Below are positions 62,745-64,000 of a stretch of 64,000 bases of DNA, one piece after another. The notes beneath the pieces are model-generated. The model did not search any database and had not been told where the DNA came from. It saw only the letters and a list, made by a program, of their open reading frames with translations. Within the stretch, counting starts at the first letter, position 1; every line of letters starts with the position of its first letter. Where the stretch lies: the NCBI GenBank assembly GCA_946811695.1, contig OX328123.1, positions 45,034,903 to 45,098,902 on the forward strand, read 5' to 3'. Source of the stretch: Gonocerus acuteangulatus (taxonomy: Eukaryota; Arthropoda; Insecta; Hemiptera; Coreidae). Position numbers and translations under genes: made by a program.

Positions 62745-63716
62745 ATGCGGCCGCGATCAGTGCGGGAATCTGTTCAAGACCGGCTTAACCGAAGAAGAAT
62801 GGAGGTACCACAGGAAGTCCATGTCATACCACAGGAAGTCCACATCACTGCAGCCACCATAGAGCTGCTGAAATTAAAATCGGCAGTTGCGCAAGACATG
62901 CGCAACGCGATTAGCCAAGTGGAGAAATTCACCGGAGAAGTAGGGGAGTTAGCGCACTTCCTAAAGGACAGAAAGCGATTGTCAGACGCGATAACAGCCA
63001 AAGAAAATGCAGCATGGCTAGTTGAAAGCGATGTGACGACTCTGAGAGCTGCACTTGTGGGTCGAGTGAAGAGGAACGTCCTTAATCAGATTCAGTGCGA
63101 CACGAACACCGAGTGGGACATAGTGGCGGATAGACTAAAGCGAGCTTACGGAGGTGGGAGATGGACACCTGAAGAAGATATCATCCGCATGCTACAGGAA
63201 ACAAAGGGACCTAGAGAGTCGAATGGCTCTTTTGCTGGTAGACTTATTTCATGGTATGAGAAAATCCTAGAGAAATTGGGTGAACGTGTGACAGATCCGG
63301 ACACAGAGGCGATGAAGACAGTCGTTGAAAGGGTGATAAAAGTCCACCTAACCAAGCAGACAGGGAGACCGACAGGCACGGATACCTTTAGAGTTGCGGC
63401 CCGAGCTCTAGTTGGGGAGGACGAGAAGGAGTTGGAGCCTCACAGTGCGGAGAGAGATCAGAATAGTTGGCAACAAGCGAGACGACGGCGAAGGATGGAA
63501 TACCCCCAAGAACCAATGCGCGCAGAGCCACGAAGGGGGCCTAGCTGGCAAGCAGAGAGACAAGGCAGCTATCCGAGAGGAGGCGGGCGACAGACGGAAC
63601 GAGAAGGTCCTCGACGCAAGAACTATCGAGAACCTGCTGCAGCACCAAAAACGTGCTACGAGTGCGGAAAGCGGGGGCATATTGCAGCCCGCTGTCCTAG
63701 AATACAGTGCTTCTAG
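62745..63716 (+). CDS. LTR retrotransposon gag, ends at TAG in second zinc knuckle
   Basis: 323 residues. ATG 62745; an alternative ATG is at 62799. Gag forms the particle and binds the RNA genome. The N-terminal two thirds are a helical capsid-like region (with DTNTEWDIVADRLKRAYGG). A basic Arg/Gln/Gly-rich stretch follows, then a CX2CX4HX4C knuckle at 63653-63694. A TAG at 63714-63716 falls between the two first Cys codons of a second knuckle (63708-63749); the same frame then stays open to the TGA at 63969-63971 with an acidic stretch (SDDDSDSGDEPD). Either a disabling mutation or a readthrough site. Confidence 0.8.
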   Translation: MRPRSVRESVQDRLNRRRMEVPQEVHVIPQEVHITAATIELLKLKSAVAQDMRNAISQVEKFTGEVGELAHFLKDRKRLSDAITAKENAAWLVESDVTTLRAALVGRVKRNVLNQIQCDTNTEWDIVADRLKRAYGGGRWTPEEDIIRMLQETKGPRESNGSFAGRLISWYEKILEKLGERVTDPDTEAMKTVVERVIKVHLTKQTGRPTGTDTFRVAARALVGEDEKELEPHSAERDQNSWQQARRRRRMEYPQEPMRAEPRRGPSWQAERQGSYPRGGGRQTEREGPRRKNYREPAAAPKTCYECGKRGHIAARCPRIQCF

Positions 63717-64000
63717 TGTAATAATACGGGCCACGCCGCTAGACACTGCCCGTATATACGAAAGAAGAACCAGGACAGAGGGGAAACAATGGAGGTCAAC
63801 TGCCAGAAGGTTCGACCGAGAGAAGCGAGAAGCACGATGAGCGAGGAGTCTGTCGGAGACTCAGATGACGATAGCGACTCAGGAGACGAACCTGACCGGA
63901 CGGCAACTAGGACACACCGTTCCTACGCTGTGGTCCTGAGAACAAACCAGGTCGCAGGGAAGAGAACATGAGATAAGGGTGAGCGGCGTGGCAACCAGAA

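Larger units (their letters stand above)
62526..64000 (+). mobile_element. LTR retrotransposon, 5' end (continues past window)
   Basis: Begins TGTTAGGC inside a (TA)n tract. The short LTR (about 168 bp) contains a TATA box (CTATATAAGG, 62570-62579). The primer-binding site TGGTGCCGAAACCCGGGA starts at 62694. Gag with a CCHC knuckle follows. Probably Ty3/Gypsy-like by gag character, but pol is outside the window. Confidence 0.8.

Overview
This is insect genomic DNA: AT-rich, spliced genes, very dense in transposable elements. The call rests on two seven-transmembrane insect-type odorant receptor genes and a MOF-type acetyltransferase gene with GT-AG introns. The order is not determinable from the sequence alone; the receptor exon layout would suit a hemipteran, but that is only an impression.

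Host genes. (1) Exon 1 of an odorant receptor on the minus strand (15107-15963); its later exons are not in the window. (2) A complete five-exon odorant receptor on the plus strand (29745-48928, about 426 aa predicted), head-to-head with the first and sharing the same exon 1 length and splice phase. (3) A complete seven-exon MYST acetyltransferase of the MOF/KAT8 type on the plus strand (51129-59452, about 429 aa predicted), with chromo barrel, C2HC finger and intact catalytic residues.

Mobile elements by region. 1-14820: an I/Jockey-type LINE whose ORF2 is split at 4256/14088 by a 9.8 kb block. The block begins and ends with the termini of a Helentron-like non-autonomous family (TTAGCGCGGTTCC ends, hairpins, internal (TA)n), and inside it lies an R1-like LINE flanked by a direct repeat of about 614 bp. 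15964-29744 (between the receptors): tRNA- and 5S-rRNA-derived SINEs, tandem arrays, a foldback element, and more Helentron-like copies. 30608-48871 (introns of the complete receptor): Helentron-like arrays with several consecutive 3' tails, two elements carrying hammerhead-ribozyme motifs, a Helitron-like element with a ~117 bp tandem array, a truncated R1-like LINE with a 12 bp target duplication, and a three-level nest (foldback in Tc1 in SINE). 52352-57433 (MOF introns): an inverted-repeat element, SINEs and fragments. 59453-62525: palindromes and Helentron-like remnants. 62526-64000: the 5' LTR, primer-binding site and gag of an LTR retrotransposon inserted in a (TA)n tract, continuing past the window.

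The most interesting signals are the ~614 bp duplication around the R1-like LINE, the hammerhead motifs (one pair inside a 357 bp palindrome), the Helentron-like family with T-tract insertion and repeated 3' tails, and SINE families with different heads (5S rRNA, tRNA) that share 3' modules.
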